From Rouxiella aceris (GTDB taxonomy: Bacteria > Pseudomonadota > Gammaproteobacteria > Enterobacterales > Enterobacteriaceae): a DNA stretch of 64,000 nucleotides. Shown in pieces: positions 42,384-51,557 of the stretch (its first letter is position 1; every line of letters starts with the position of its first letter). The DNA lies in NCBI RefSeq assembly GCF_012933545.1, contig NZ_JAADJU010000004.1:248001-312000 (forward strand). Reading direction: 5' to 3'. Under the pieces are notes generated by a model, which was not told where the DNA came from, made no database searches, and worked only from the letters and a program-made list of their open reading frames with translations. The position numbers were made by a program, and so were the translations under genes.

Positions 42384-42564
42384 AAACGGATATCAGTGAT
42401 ATCCGTTTCAGACTGCTGACAAAGTCCGTTATTAGGGAGAGTGCACCGTTGGGGTCGTAGCGGGCTTGCCCGCCGGAGCGCCCCTAGGTGTGCTATGCCC
42501 GGGTATCTCGATCATCAAGACAACTTTGTCATCAAACTCAAACGGATATCAGTGATATCCGTTT
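42384..42564. mobile_element. 131-bp terminator-targeting element, copy 1, with duplicated terminator
   Basis: The element itself is 42409-42539 (131 bp, starts CAGACTGCTGACAAAG, ends GTCATCAAACTC). It is bounded by two identical 25-nt copies of the aroA terminator hairpin at 42384-42408 and 42540-42564 (AAACGGATATC, AGT, GATATCCGTTT). The left copy has an A run, which reads as a T run on the minus strand, and so can end the aroA transcript. The ends are imperfect inverted repeats (GACTGCTGACAAAGTC against GAGTTTGATGACAAAGTT). Internal hairpin GCGGGC-TT-GCCCGC. It has no coding capacity. Two further copies are at 47309 and 59823. Confidence 0.8.
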
Positions 42565-42587
42565 TAACCAGCTTATGTGCGCTTCGC

Positions 42588-43871
42588 TCAGGCCAGGGTA
42601 CTGATTGCCGCCAGACGTTCGAAGTAATCAGGGAAGGTTTTGGCGGTACATTTCGGATCAAGAATAGTCACGGGGGTATCGGACAACGCCACCAGCGAGA
42701 AACACATCGCCATGCGGTGATCGTTATAGGTGCCAATTTCGGCGAAGGTCAACGACGCCGGAGGATCGATACGAATATAGTCCTCGCCCTCTTCCACGGT
42801 AGCGCCCACTTTACGCAACTCGGTCGCCATTGCCGTCAGGCGATCCGTCTCTTTTACCCGCCAGTTATAGATATTGCGCAGCGTGGTTGGCCCCTGGGCA
42901 AAAAGTGCGGCAGTAGCAATGGTCATGGCAGCATCCGGGATATGATTCATATCCATATCAATGCCGTGCAACTCACCGCGGCTGCATTCGATATAGTCAT
43001 CCGCCCAGCGAATGGTGGCGCCCATTTTTTCCAGCACGTCGGCAAAACGAATATCGCCCTGCATGCTGTTCTTGCCAATCCCGGTGACACGCACTGTGCC
43101 GCCCTTAATGGCCGCTGCGGCCAGAAAATAGGATGCTGAAGAGGCATCGCCTTCCACCAGATAATTGCCCGGTGACAAATACGTCTGTTTGGCCTGCACG
43201 CGGAACTGCTGGTAATTTTCGTTGACCACCGTCACGCCAAAGGTTTTCATCAGATTCAGGGTGATATCGATATAAGGTTTTGACACCAGATCGCCTTTGA
43301 TGCGGATTAGCGTATCGGTTTCCGCCAAAGGTGCGGTCATGAGTAGCGCGGTAAGAAACTGGCTGGAAACACTGCCATCAACGCTGATTTCCCCGCCTTT
43401 AAAACCGCCGCGCAGGCGCAGGGGGGGATAGTTTTCCTGTTCCAGATAATCAATTTGGGCACCACCGAGACGCAATGCATCGACCAGATGGCCGATGGGA
43501 CGTTCTTTCATGCGCGGTTCACCGGTCAGTACCACATCTTGCTGGCCTAAACACAGCGCCGCCGCCAGCGGACGCATGGCGGTGCCAGCATTGCCCAGGA
43601 ACAGTTCCAGCGCCTGGGTCTGTGGGAAAATACCGCCCAGACCGTCAATTTCGCAGTGGGTGCGGTCGGCCGACAAACGGTGGGTAACTCCCAATTGTGT
43701 AAGCGCATTGAGCATATGGCGAACATCATCGCTGTCGAGCAAATTGGTCAAACGCGTGGTGCCACGGGCAAAAGCCGCCAGTAACAGGGCACGATTGGAT
43801 ACGCTTTTTGAGCCAGGTAAGTTGATGCTACCGTTAACCAGAGCAACAGGTTGTAGGGTCAGGGCTTCCAC
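42588..43871 (-). CDS. aroA: 5-enolpyruvylshikimate-3-phosphate synthase
   Basis: 427 residues, the E. coli length, with a GTG start (AAGGATGGA upstream). It transfers enolpyruvyl from PEP to shikimate 3-phosphate in aromatic amino acid synthesis. Active-site motifs are [16 protein letters not shown] at about residue 20 and [17 protein letters not shown] near 90. The [10 protein letters not shown] form marks a class I, glyphosate-sensitive enzyme. It is downstream of serC in the serC-aroA operon. Its terminator has been duplicated around a mobile element. Confidence 0.98.
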   Translation of the reverse strand: MEALTLQPVALVNGSINLPGSKSVSNRALLLAAFARGTTRLTNLLDSDDVRHMLNALTQLGVTHRLSADRTHCEIDGLGGIFPQTQALELFLGNAGTAMRPLAAALCLGQQDVVLTGEPRMKERPIGHLVDALRLGGAQIDYLEQENYPPLRLRGGFKGGEISVDGSVSSQFLTALLMTAPLAETDTLIRIKGDLVSKPYIDITLNLMKTFGVTVVNENYQQFRVQAKQTYLSPGNYLVEGDASSASYFLAAAAIKGGTVRVTGIGKNSMQGDIRFADVLEKMGATIRWADDYIECSRGELHGIDMDMNHIPDAAMTIATAALFAQGPTTLRNIYNWRVKETDRLTAMATELRKVGATVEEGEDYIRIDPPASLTFAEIGTYNDHRMAMCFSLVALSDTPVTILDPKCTAKTFPDYFERLAAISTLA

Positions 43872-43916
43872 AGAATATCCATCCTTACTATCTTTTCATT
43901 ATTCATCTAAAAACAT

Positions 43917-43940
43917 AACCCCGGACGCGATGCCGGGGTT
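43917..43940. terminator. Hairpin between serC and aroA
   Basis: AACCCCGG and CCGGGGTT form an 8-bp stem with an 8-nt loop in the 133-bp serC-aroA gap. No T-run, so it is probably a partial attenuator or processing hairpin that sets the serC to aroA ratio. Confidence 0.5.
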
Positions 43941-44004
43941 AGGCTTCATAACCAGCACTCCTGTAAAAAGAAGTGCAAATCAAACAGTTGGCAATAAAAC
44001 TAAC

Positions 44005-45090
44005 TTAAGCGTGACGTTTTTCAAAATCGGTCATAAACGAGGTCAACGCCTGTACGCCAGCCAAAGGCATGGCATTATAGATGGAGGCACGCATCCCGCC
44101 TACCACGCGATGGCCTTTCAGCGCATGCAAACCGGCATCTACCGACTCTTTCAGGAACAGGGCATCGAGGGCTGAATCGGCCAACTGGAAAGGCACGTTC
44201 ATACGCGAACGGTTAGCGTCGGCCACCTGATTGCGATAGAAATTGCTGCTATCGATGGTGTGATAAAGCAGCTCGGCTTTCGCCTGGTTGCGTTTTTCCA
44301 TTTCTTGCAGGCCGCCCTGCTCTTTCAGCCACTTGAATACCATGCCAGACAGGTACCAGGCAAAGGTCGGTGGCGTGTTGAACATGGAGTCGTTGTCGGC
44401 CAGCACTTTATAGTCGAGGATTGACGGCAACTCTTTACGCGCTTTACCCAGCAGGTCGTCGCGGACAATAACCAGCGTCAGACCAGCAGGACCGATGTTT
44501 TTCTGTGCGCCGGCATAGACGATACCAAAACGGCTAACATCAATAGGACGCGAAAGGATGGTAGACGAGTAGTCCGCCACTATCACTTTGTCGCCAAAAT
44601 CAGGCATTTCGTCAATGGCCAGGCCGTCGATGGTTTCATTCGGGCAGTAATGCACATAAGCGGCATCCTTGCTGAGTGTCCATTGGCTCATTGGCAGCAG
44701 AGCACGCTTGTCGCCCTGAGTGGTGGTAATATCAATAACGTTAGGGGTGCAATATTTTTGCGCTTCTTTTACTGCGCTATGCGCCCAGTAACCGCCATCG
44801 ATATAATCTGCCGTTGCCTTGTCGCCCAGCAGGTTCATCGGGATCGCCGCGAACTGTGCACGGGCACCGCCGTGACAAAACAGAACCTTATAGTTCGAGG
44901 GAATATTCATCAGGTCACGAATATCCTTTTCGGATTCTTCGGCTACCTGGATAAACTCCTTGCTGCGGTGACTGATTTCCATCACCGAGGTACCGAGACC
45001 GTGCCAGTTGCAGAGTTCTTGTTCAGCACGACGTAACACTTCAGCCGGGATCATCGCCGGACCTGAGCTAAAATTATAAACCTGAGTCAT
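44005..45090 (-). CDS. serC: Phosphoserine aminotransferase
   Basis: 361 residues (E. coli 362). It is a PLP enzyme making 3-phosphoserine from 3-phosphohydroxypyruvate, and also acts in pyridoxal phosphate synthesis. It begins [15 protein letters not shown]; the PLP lysine is in [29 protein letters not shown] binds phosphate. GAGGGGAA precedes the ATG. First gene of serC-aroA. Confidence 0.98.
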   Translation of the reverse strand: MTQVYNFSSGPAMIPAEVLRRAEQELCNWHGLGTSVMEISHRSKEFIQVAEESEKDIRDLMNIPSNYKVLFCHGGARAQFAAIPMNLLGDKATADYIDGGYWAHSAVKEAQKYCTPNVIDITTTQGDKRALLPMSQWTLSKDAAYVHYCPNETIDGLAIDEMPDFGDKVIVADYSSTILSRPIDVSRFGIVYAGAQKNIGPAGLTLVIVRDDLLGKARKELPSILDYKVLADNDSMFNTPPTFAWYLSGMVFKWLKEQGGLQEMEKRNQAKAELLYHTIDSSNFYRNQVADANRSRMNVPFQLADSALDALFLKESVDAGLHALKGHRVVGGMRASIYNAMPLAGVQALTSFMTDFEKRHA

Positions 45091-45489
45091 TTCCCCTCAC
45101 CACTTCTCTTAGATAGTCATTCATTTGAAAGCCTGTAGATACCCGGCACGCTGAAAACTATCGGGTATTGTTGTTGCCGGTTCGCCATCTTGACCCGCTT
45201 GCCATAGCAACAACCATTTTATCGGTTTTATCACTGGTATCCCATTGCTGCAATGGTTATTCATCCTTGAGTCATAATCAGTAATAAATTTCATACCCTG
45301 TGGCCTGATATTCTTTCTGCTTTTCCCCAAGCATCCGCTCTCTGACGGCGATCACAAAAATTTGCCGACAAGTTACCGCCTGATCACCACGAATTCGACG
45401 GTTATTAACAATCATGTAATGAATACGTGGAGCTAAAAGGGAAAACCCCGTATCATTGCGCGTTTTTAGAACGCATATAAGTGAACTCA
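45091..45489. other. serC-ycaO divergent intergenic region
   Basis: About 400 bp with two divergent promoters expected. ycaP, which lies here in E. coli, is absent. Contains a near-consensus CRP site (45341-45356). Short open frames on the minus strand have no ribosome site or recognisable composition, so I do not call them. Confidence 0.5.
45341..45356. promoter_or_regulatory. CRP-like site upstream of serC and ycaO
   Basis: On the minus strand TGTGATCGCCGTCAGA matches TGTGA-6-TCACA in nine of ten bases. E. coli serC is known to be controlled by CRP and Lrp, which makes the site credible. It is 251 bp from serC and 134 bp from ycaO. Confidence 0.45.
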
Positions 45490-47253
45490 ATGACGCAAAC
45501 CTTTATCCCAGGCAAAGACGCGGCGCTGGAAGTCTCCATCTCCCGTTTTCAGCAAAAACTCACCGACCTCGGTTTTAATATTGAAGAGGCCTCGTGGCTG
45601 AATCCGGTTCCACACGTATGGTCGGTGCATATTCGCGATCGCGATTGCCCGCTGTGCTTTACCAACGGCAAAGGAGCCAGTAAAAAAGCGGCATTAGCCT
45701 CGGCGCTGGGCGAATACTTTGAACGCCTGTCTACCAACTATTTCTTTGCCGATTTCTATCTTGGCAAAGCCATTGCCGAAGGCGAGTTTGTTCACTATCC
45801 CAATGAAAAGTGGTTCCCTGTACCGCAGGATAACAGCCTGCCCGCCGGGATCCTCGATCCACGTCTGCATGCGTTTTACGACGAAAATCAGGAACTGACC
45901 GCCAGCGATCTGATCGATCTGCAATCCGGCAACCTCGAGCGCGGTATCTGCGCCCTGCCGTTTACCCGTCAGTCCGATCTGCAAACCGTTTATATTCCGA
46001 TGAACATTATCGGTAACCTGTATGTCTCTAACGGCATGTCGGCCGGTAATACCGCCAACGAAGCCCGCGTACAGGGGCTGTCCGAAGTCTTTGAACGTTA
46101 TATCAAAAACCGCATTATTGCCGAATCTATCAGCCTGCCTGAGATCCCGGCTGAGGTGCTGGCCCGCTACCCTGGCGTGATTGAAGCCATCGCCAAACTG
46201 GAAGAGGAAGGGTTCCCGATCCTGTCCTATGATGCGTCACTGGGTGGCAACTACCCGGTTATCTGCGTAGTGTTGTTTAATCCAGCCAATGGCACCTGCT
46301 TTGCCTCGTTCGGTGCCCACCCTGATTTTGGTGTCGCCCTGGAGCGTACCGTCACCGAGCTGCTGCAAGGTCGCAGTCTGAAAGACCTCGACGTTTTCAC
46401 TGCGCCGACCTTCGACGATGAAGAAGTGGCGGAATATGCCAACCTTGAAACCCACTTTATCGATTCCAGCGGTCTGATTTCCTGGGATATGTTCAAACAG
46501 GATGCCGACTACCCGTTTGTTGACTGGAGTTTTAGCGGCAGCACCGAAGAAGAATTTGCTACGTTGATGGCGATCTTCCAGAAAGAAGATGCCGAAGTCT
46601 ATATCGCTGATTACGAACATCTGGATGTTTACGCCTGCCGCATCATTGTTCCCGGCATGTCTGATATCTATCCGGCCGAAGACCTGCTGATGGCCAACAA
46701 CAGTATGGGCGCGCATCTGCGTGAACAGATCCTGGCGCTGCCAGACAGCGAATTTACGCCAGAAGAGTACCTCGGCATGATCACCGCCTTCGATGATGAA
46801 GGTCTGGATGACTTCACCCGCGTTCGCGAGTTGCTGGGTATTGCCAGCGGCAAAGATAATGGCTGGTACACTTTGCGCGTCGGTGAACTCAAGTCAATGC
46901 TGGCGCTGGCCGGTGGTGACTTTGAGCAGGCACTGGTCTGGGCTGAATGGGCTCATGAGTTTAACGCCTCGGTCTACACCGCAGAGCGCAACAACTATTA
47001 TCGTTGCCTGCAAACCTTGTTGCAGTTGGCGCTCGAGCCTGAACGCGATGCCGCGCAGTATTACAACGCCTTTGTGAAGATGTACGGTCAGGATGCCGTT
47101 GAACGTGCCTCGGCAGCTATTAGCGGTGAAGAGCGTTTCTATGGCTTGTTTGCCGTGGATGCCGATCTGCGCGCACTGCCTGCCCATCAGGGTCTGCTGG
47201 CCGCGTATGAGAAACTGCAGGTTGCCAAAAAACGCTATTGGTCAAAAGCCTGA
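45490..47253 (+). CDS. ycaO: YcaO, ATP-binding protein assisting ribosomal protein S12 methylthiolation
   Basis: 587 residues from the ATG at 45490 (E. coli 586; a GTG three codons earlier lacks support). The YcaO domain has CFTNGKGASKKAALASALGEYFERLS, NGMSAGNTANEARVQGLSEVFERY and EVYIADYEHLDVYACRIIVPGMSD; the C-terminal ~170 residues are helical (TPR-like). It works with RimO on S12 Asp89 through an unresolved mechanism. The start has only a weak ribosome site. Its terminator carries copy 2 of the 131-bp element. Confidence 0.96.
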   Translation: MTQTFIPGKDAALEVSISRFQQKLTDLGFNIEEASWLNPVPHVWSVHIRDRDCPLCFTNGKGASKKAALASALGEYFERLSTNYFFADFYLGKAIAEGEFVHYPNEKWFPVPQDNSLPAGILDPRLHAFYDENQELTASDLIDLQSGNLERGICALPFTRQSDLQTVYIPMNIIGNLYVSNGMSAGNTANEARVQGLSEVFERYIKNRIIAESISLPEIPAEVLARYPGVIEAIAKLEEEGFPILSYDASLGGNYPVICVVLFNPANGTCFASFGAHPDFGVALERTVTELLQGRSLKDLDVFTAPTFDDEEVAEYANLETHFIDSSGLISWDMFKQDADYPFVDWSFSGSTEEEFATLMAIFQKEDAEVYIADYEHLDVYACRIIVPGMSDIYPAEDLLMANNSMGAHLREQILALPDSEFTPEEYLGMITAFDDEGLDDFTRVRELLGIASGKDNGWYTLRVGELKSMLALAGGDFEQALVWAEWAHEFNASVYTAERNNYYRCLQTLLQLALEPERDAAQYYNAFVKMYGQDAVERASAAISGEERFYGLFAVDADLRALPAHQGLLAAYEKLQVAKKRYWSKA

Positions 47254-47288
47254 CGGACAACGATCACCCAACCGCATTACCTTAATAT

Positions 47289-47465
47289 ACCGGCGGGAAA
47301 CTGCCGGGCAGACTGCTGACAAAATCCGTTATTAGGGAGAGTGCACCGTTGGGGTCGTAGCGGGCTTGCCCGCCGGAGCGCCCCCAGGTGTGCTATGCCC
47401 GGGTATCTCGATCATCAAGACGACTTTGTCATCAAACTCACCGGCGGGAAACTGCCGGTTTTTTA
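47289..47465 (+). mobile_element. 131-bp terminator-targeting element, copy 2, within the duplicated ycaO terminator
   Basis: Element at 47309-47439 (131 bp), differing from copy 1 at three positions. The ycaO terminator stem-loop ACCGGC-GGGAAACT-GCCGG is present twice: 47289-47307 before and 47440-47458 after the element. Only the distal copy keeps the T-run (TTTTTT from 47459), so it alone should terminate well. One extra G (47308), probably a mutated T, separates the left repeat from the element. Confidence 0.8.
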
Positions 47466-47887
47466 TTGCCGATAAGAAGCTTGTCGGCCTGCAGATGCTT
47501 TGCAAGCTGGCGATACGCGGTTTGACTCTTGTACAAAAGAAGGGTTAAATGTCGGCAAATTAAAAACAGCTCAGGTTTTTCCCACCAACAAATGCCCGTT
47601 TTTATTTCTGAATAGTGATTTTTTCAACCACGACATTAAACAAAATTTAACAATCACAGATAAAATGCAATCTCTCAAGTCATTTACTTTTGTTGAATTA
47701 AACTTTTTCTGTAAAATTTAAAAAATTGTTTATACTTAATAAACAACGAGTTATCTAGAAAACACCCCCTTACTGCTTAGTTCCTGTACGACACGTTTAG
47801 TCTGCTTATGATCCAAATCAATATCCAGACTATACTGCCTTGCTACTATTAGTCATGTAGTACATAGCCCTTATAGAGAGAGTTAAT
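47460..47887 (+). promoter_or_regulatory. focA upstream regulatory region
   Basis: About 430 bp, very AT-rich (47560-47760). FNR box ATGATCCAAATCAA at 47808-47821 and TACTAT (47844-47849) as -10 box, with centres about 32 bp apart, place FNR near -41.5 (class II). A palindrome TTGTTTAT-5-ATAAACAA sits upstream at 47726-47746. E. coli focA-pfl is driven by several anaerobic promoters under FNR and ArcA; the FNR box here is visible, the ArcA sites I cannot assign. Confidence 0.65.
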
Positions 47888-48742
47888 GTGAACACTGACA
47901 ACCCCTTCAATTTAATATTACCTGCGGCAACAGCAAAAATCGCTGAAGATGCCGGGGTATATAAAGCTACCAAGCAGCCGATTAAAACCTTTTTTCTGGC
48001 TATCACTGCCGGTGTCTTTATCTCGATTGCCTTTGTTTTTTACATTACCTCAACGACCGGGACCTCATCCGTTCCTTTTGGCTTGGCCAAATTGGTCGGA
48101 GGTATCTGTTTTTCCCTGGGATTAATGCTGGTTGTTGTTTGCGGCGCGGATTTGTTCACCTCAACGGTGCTTATCGTTATCGCCAAAGCCAGCGGCAGGA
48201 TCACCTGGGGTCAGCTGGCACGCAATTGGCTGAATGTCTATATTGGTAACTTGATCGGTGCACTGTTTTTCGTAGGGCTGATTTGGTTCTCGGGCATGTA
48301 TATGACCGCCAATGGACTCTGGGGGCTGAACGTTTTACAAACCGCCGACCATAAATTACATCATACCTTTGTAGAAGCCGTATGCCTGGGTATCCTGGCA
48401 AATCTGATGGTATGCCTGGCGGTGTGGATGAGTTACTCTGGTCGCAGCCTGATGGACAAGATGTTCGCCATGATCCTGCCTGTTGCCATGTTTGTTGCCA
48501 GCGGTTTTGAGCACAGCATTGCCAACATGTTTATGATCCCGCTGGGGATCGTCATTAAAAATTTCGCCACTCCTGACTTCTGGCAGGCAGTAGGCAGCGC
48601 ACCAGAAAAATTTGCCGAACTGAATATTTCCAACTTTATTATGGACAACCTGATCCCCGTCACTATCGGTAACATTATTGGCGGCAGTCTGTTGGTCGGC
48701 TTAACGTACTGGGTCATATATCTGCGTGATGAGCAACATTAA
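47888..48742 (+). CDS. focA: Formate channel FocA
   Basis: 284 residues, GTG start (AGAGAG upstream). Formate/nitrite transporter family with six membrane helices; FVASGFEHSIANMF contains the conserved pore histidine, and GGICFSLGLMLVVVCGADLFTSTVL the slit region. It is a pentameric channel that exports and re-imports formate produced by PflB. First gene of focA-pflB, 97 bp before pflB. Confidence 0.97.
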   Translation: MNTDNPFNLILPAATAKIAEDAGVYKATKQPIKTFFLAITAGVFISIAFVFYITSTTGTSSVPFGLAKLVGGICFSLGLMLVVVCGADLFTSTVLIVIAKASGRITWGQLARNWLNVYIGNLIGALFFVGLIWFSGMYMTANGLWGLNVLQTADHKLHHTFVEAVCLGILANLMVCLAVWMSYSGRSLMDKMFAMILPVAMFVASGFEHSIANMFMIPLGIVIKNFATPDFWQAVGSAPEKFAELNISNFIMDNLIPVTIGNIIGGSLLVGLTYWVIYLRDEQH

Positions 48743-48839
48743 GTTTGATGGTGCTTGTTGCGAAAGTTTCAACTGGTTTTCAAGTCATTCCGTTAACGCT
48801 ATTTCTTGAAAAAAAATCATATTAGAAGGTAGGTGCAAA

Positions 48840-51122
48840 ATGTCCAAGCTCAATGAAAAATTGACCACCGCATGGCAGGGTTTTAGCGCTGGTGACTGGC
48901 AGAATGGAGTCAACGTACGCGACTTTATTCAGAAAAACTATGCCCCTTACGAGGGTGACGAGTCTTTCCTGGCTGGTGCAACCAAAGCGACCTCCACTCT
49001 GTGGGACAGCGTTATGGAAGGCATCAAACAAGAGAACGCTACCAAAGCGCCTGTTGATTTTGATACCGACGTTGTTGCAACCATCACTTCTCACGATGCC
49101 GGTTACATCAATAAATCTTTAGAAACCATCGTTGGTCTGCAAACTGACGCGCCATTGAAACGTGCCCTGATCCCATTTGGCGGCATTAAAATGGTTGAAG
49201 GTTCATGTAAAGTTTATGGTCGTGAACTGGATCCACAGATCAAGAAAGTCTTCAGCGAATACCGTAAGACTCACAACCAGGGTGTGTTTGACGTTTATAC
49301 CAAAGACATTCTGAACTGCCGTAAATCTGGTGTGCTGACCGGCCTGCCTGATGCATACGGTCGTGGCCGTATCATCGGTGACTATCGTCGCATCGCACTG
49401 TACGGTATCGATTTCCTGATGGCCGACAAATACGCTCAATTCCTGTCACTGCAAGACCGACTGGAAAATGGCGAAGACCTGGAAATGACCATCCAGCTGC
49501 GTGAAGAAATCTCTGAACAGCATCGTGCCCTGGGTCAAATCAAAGAAATGGCAGCCAAATATGGTTATGACATTTCTGGTCCTGCTACCACCGCACAAGA
49601 AGCTGTACAGTGGACTTACTTCGGCTATTTGGCTGCGGTTAAATCTCAGAACGGCGCTGCCATGTCATTCGGTCGCGTATCTACCTTCCTTGACGTATTC
49701 ATCGAACGCGATATCAAAGCCGGTAAACTGACTGAAGAACAAGCTCAGGAACTGATTGACCACCTGGTCATGAAACTGCGTATGGTGCGTTTCCTGCGTA
49801 CTCCTGAATATGATGAACTGTTCTCCGGTGACCCAATCTGGGCAACAGAATCTCTGGCAGGTATGGGCGTTGATGGCCGTACTCTGGTTACCAAAAACAG
49901 CTTCCGTTTCCTGAATACCCTGTACACCATGGGGCCTTCACCAGAACCGAACATGACCATCCTGTGGTCTGAAAAACTGCCAGTTAACTTCAAGAAATTC
50001 GCAGCTAAAGTCTCTATCGATACTTCATCAATTCAGTACGAAAATGATGATTTGATGCGTCCTGACTTTAACAACGACGACTACGCGATTGCTTGCTGCG
50101 TGAGCCCAATGGTTGTGGGTAAACAAATGCAGTTCTTTGGCGCACGTGCCAACCTGGCAAAAACCATGCTGTATGCAATCAACGGCGGCGTGGATGAAAA
50201 ACTGAAAATCCAGGTCGGTCCGAAAGAAGCACCAATGATGGACGACGTGCTGGAATACGAAAAAGTGCTGGCCCGTATGGATCACTTTATGGATTGGCTG
50301 GCTAAACAGTACGTGACTGCGCTGAACATCATTCACTACATGCATGACAAATACAGCTATGAAGCTGCATTGATGGCACTGCATGACCGTGACGTTTATC
50401 GCACCATGGCTTGTGGTATCGCTGGTCTGTCTGTTGCTGCCGACTCACTGTCAGCAATCAAATATGCCAAAGTCAGCACCATCCGTGATGCCGATGGCCT
50501 GGCAATCGACTTCAAAATTGAAGGCGAATATCCACAGTTCGGTAACAACGATTCACGCGTTGATGACATCGCCTGTGACCTGGTAGAACGTTTCATGAAG
50601 AAAATTCAGAAACTGCGTACCTACCGTGGCGCTGTAGCAACTCAGTCAGTACTTACCATTACTTCTAACGTTGTATACGGTAAGAAAACCGGTAACACTC
50701 CAGACGGTCGTCGCGCTGGCGCACCATTCGGACCAGGTGCCAACCCAATGCACGGTCGCGATCAGAAAGGTGCTGTTGCCTCTCTGACCTCTGTTGCCAA
50801 ACTGCCGTTTGCCTACGCTAAAGATGGTATCTCTTATACCTTCTCTATCGTTCCAAACGCACTGGGTAAAGATGATGACGTTCGTAAAGCTAACCTGGCT
50901 GGTTTGATGGATGGTTATTTCCATCACGAATCTTCCATCGAAGGCGGTCAACACCTGAACGTTAACGTTATGAACCGTGAAATGCTGTTAGACGCGATGG
51001 AAAACCCGGACAAATATCCGCAGCTGACCATCCGTGTATCAGGTTATGCCGTTCGCTTTAACTCATTGACCAAAGAACAGCAACAAGACGTTATTACTCG
51101 TACCTTTACCAAAACCATGTAA
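48840..51122 (+). CDS. pflB: Pyruvate formate-lyase
   Basis: 760 residues, the E. coli length. Splits pyruvate and CoA into formate and acetyl-CoA under anaerobiosis, by a glycyl radical. The adjacent catalytic cysteines are in [10 protein letters not shown] (Cys418-Cys419 numbering) and the radical glycine in [11 protein letters not shown] (Gly734). Strong codon bias and AGAAGGTAGG before the ATG fit an abundant enzyme. Activated by the product of pflA downstream. Confidence 0.99.
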   Translation: MSKLNEKLTTAWQGFSAGDWQNGVNVRDFIQKNYAPYEGDESFLAGATKATSTLWDSVMEGIKQENATKAPVDFDTDVVATITSHDAGYINKSLETIVGLQTDAPLKRALIPFGGIKMVEGSCKVYGRELDPQIKKVFSEYRKTHNQGVFDVYTKDILNCRKSGVLTGLPDAYGRGRIIGDYRRIALYGIDFLMADKYAQFLSLQDRLENGEDLEMTIQLREEISEQHRALGQIKEMAAKYGYDISGPATTAQEAVQWTYFGYLAAVKSQNGAAMSFGRVSTFLDVFIERDIKAGKLTEEQAQELIDHLVMKLRMVRFLRTPEYDELFSGDPIWATESLAGMGVDGRTLVTKNSFRFLNTLYTMGPSPEPNMTILWSEKLPVNFKKFAAKVSIDTSSIQYENDDLMRPDFNNDDYAIACCVSPMVVGKQMQFFGARANLAKTMLYAINGGVDEKLKIQVGPKEAPMMDDVLEYEKVLARMDHFMDWLAKQYVTALNIIHYMHDKYSYEAALMALHDRDVYRTMACGIAGLSVAADSLSAIKYAKVSTIRDADGLAIDFKIEGEYPQFGNNDSRVDDIACDLVERFMKKIQKLRTYRGAVATQSVLTITSNVVYGKKTGNTPDGRRAGAPFGPGANPMHGRDQKGAVASLTSVAKLPFAYAKDGISYTFSIVPNALGKDDDVRKANLAGLMDGYFHHESSIEGGQHLNVNVMNREMLLDAMENPDKYPQLTIRVSGYAVRFNSLTKEQQQDVITRTFTKTM

Positions 51123-51512
51123 AGGATGTTGCCAGGCCATTAATTTACCTGCGGGCAGATAAATGGCCTAAAATAGAGGCTCCACAACTGTGGGGCCTTT
51201 CTTCTATCTGATATCTGACACTCCATCGCAACAAGCAATCTGTTTTGCCAGAGGTCTAGCCCACTGGTTCGCTGGCAAAACAGTTTTCACGTATAAAAAC
51301 TCAATACTTGGTAACACCCATAATATCTATAGTACTCCAGGTGTAGCGGCACAGATTCGCCACGCATTTTATGGTGAATGGAGGTAATATTATTACACTA
51401 CAACGAATTTTGGGGCATTCCAGCGGACAACAGATCCTGGTTTATGCGCACTTTGCACCGCCGTTGAGCACGATGCAGTCTCATTGAACCCACTTAACGG
51501 AGTGTCCATATC
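51123..51512 (+). other. pflB-pflA intergenic region
   Basis: About 390 bp up to the leader ORF of pflA. It has the pflB terminator (51179-51204), preceded by AGGCCATT/AATGGCCT (51135-51170), then a second inverted repeat CTGTTTTGCCAG / CTGGCAAAACAG at 51241-51284 followed by TTTT. No credible protein gene in the rest; pflA probably has its own promoter here. Confidence 0.5.
51179..51204 (+). terminator. pflB Rho-independent terminator
   Basis: GGCTCCACA pairs with TGTGGGGCC (one G-U pair), followed by TTTCTTCTAT, 57 bp after the pflB stop. It separates most pflB transcripts from pflA. Confidence 0.85.
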
Positions 51513-51557
51513 ATGTCCACGAATCTGCACTACTTAGGACTAAGTGAAACTTTATGA
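51513..51557 (+). CDS. Candidate 14-residue leader peptide coupled to pflA
   Basis: ATG at 51513 with GGAG (51499-51502) ten bases upstream encodes [14 protein letters not shown], ending in TGA at 51555-51557. That TGA overlaps the ATG at 51554 used by pflA (ATGA). No other Shine-Dalgarno lies close to the pflA ATG, so translation of pflA may depend on termination of this short frame. Not a known gene; could be chance. Confidence 0.4.
   Translation: MSTNLHYLGLSETL

Noticed and set aside
42409-42539. 131-bp element as an ERIC copy
   Set aside because: Its ends and interior share no run with the ERIC units at 52.4-53.1 kb (no AGTAAGTGACC or GGAGCTTAC), and its target is a hairpin rather than TA.
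45278-45490. A 70-codon minus-strand open frame in the serC-ycaO gap as a replacement of ycaP
   Set aside because: No ribosome site, no hydrophobic segments as expected for YcaP, and unremarkable composition.
47726-47746. NadR box upstream of focA
   Set aside because: The half sites fit, but the spacer is 7 rather than 6 and focA is not an NAD gene; kept only as an unassigned palindrome.
51190-51387. A 65-codon open frame between pflB and pflA
   Set aside because: It starts inside the pflB terminator, spans an inverted repeat and has no ribosome site.
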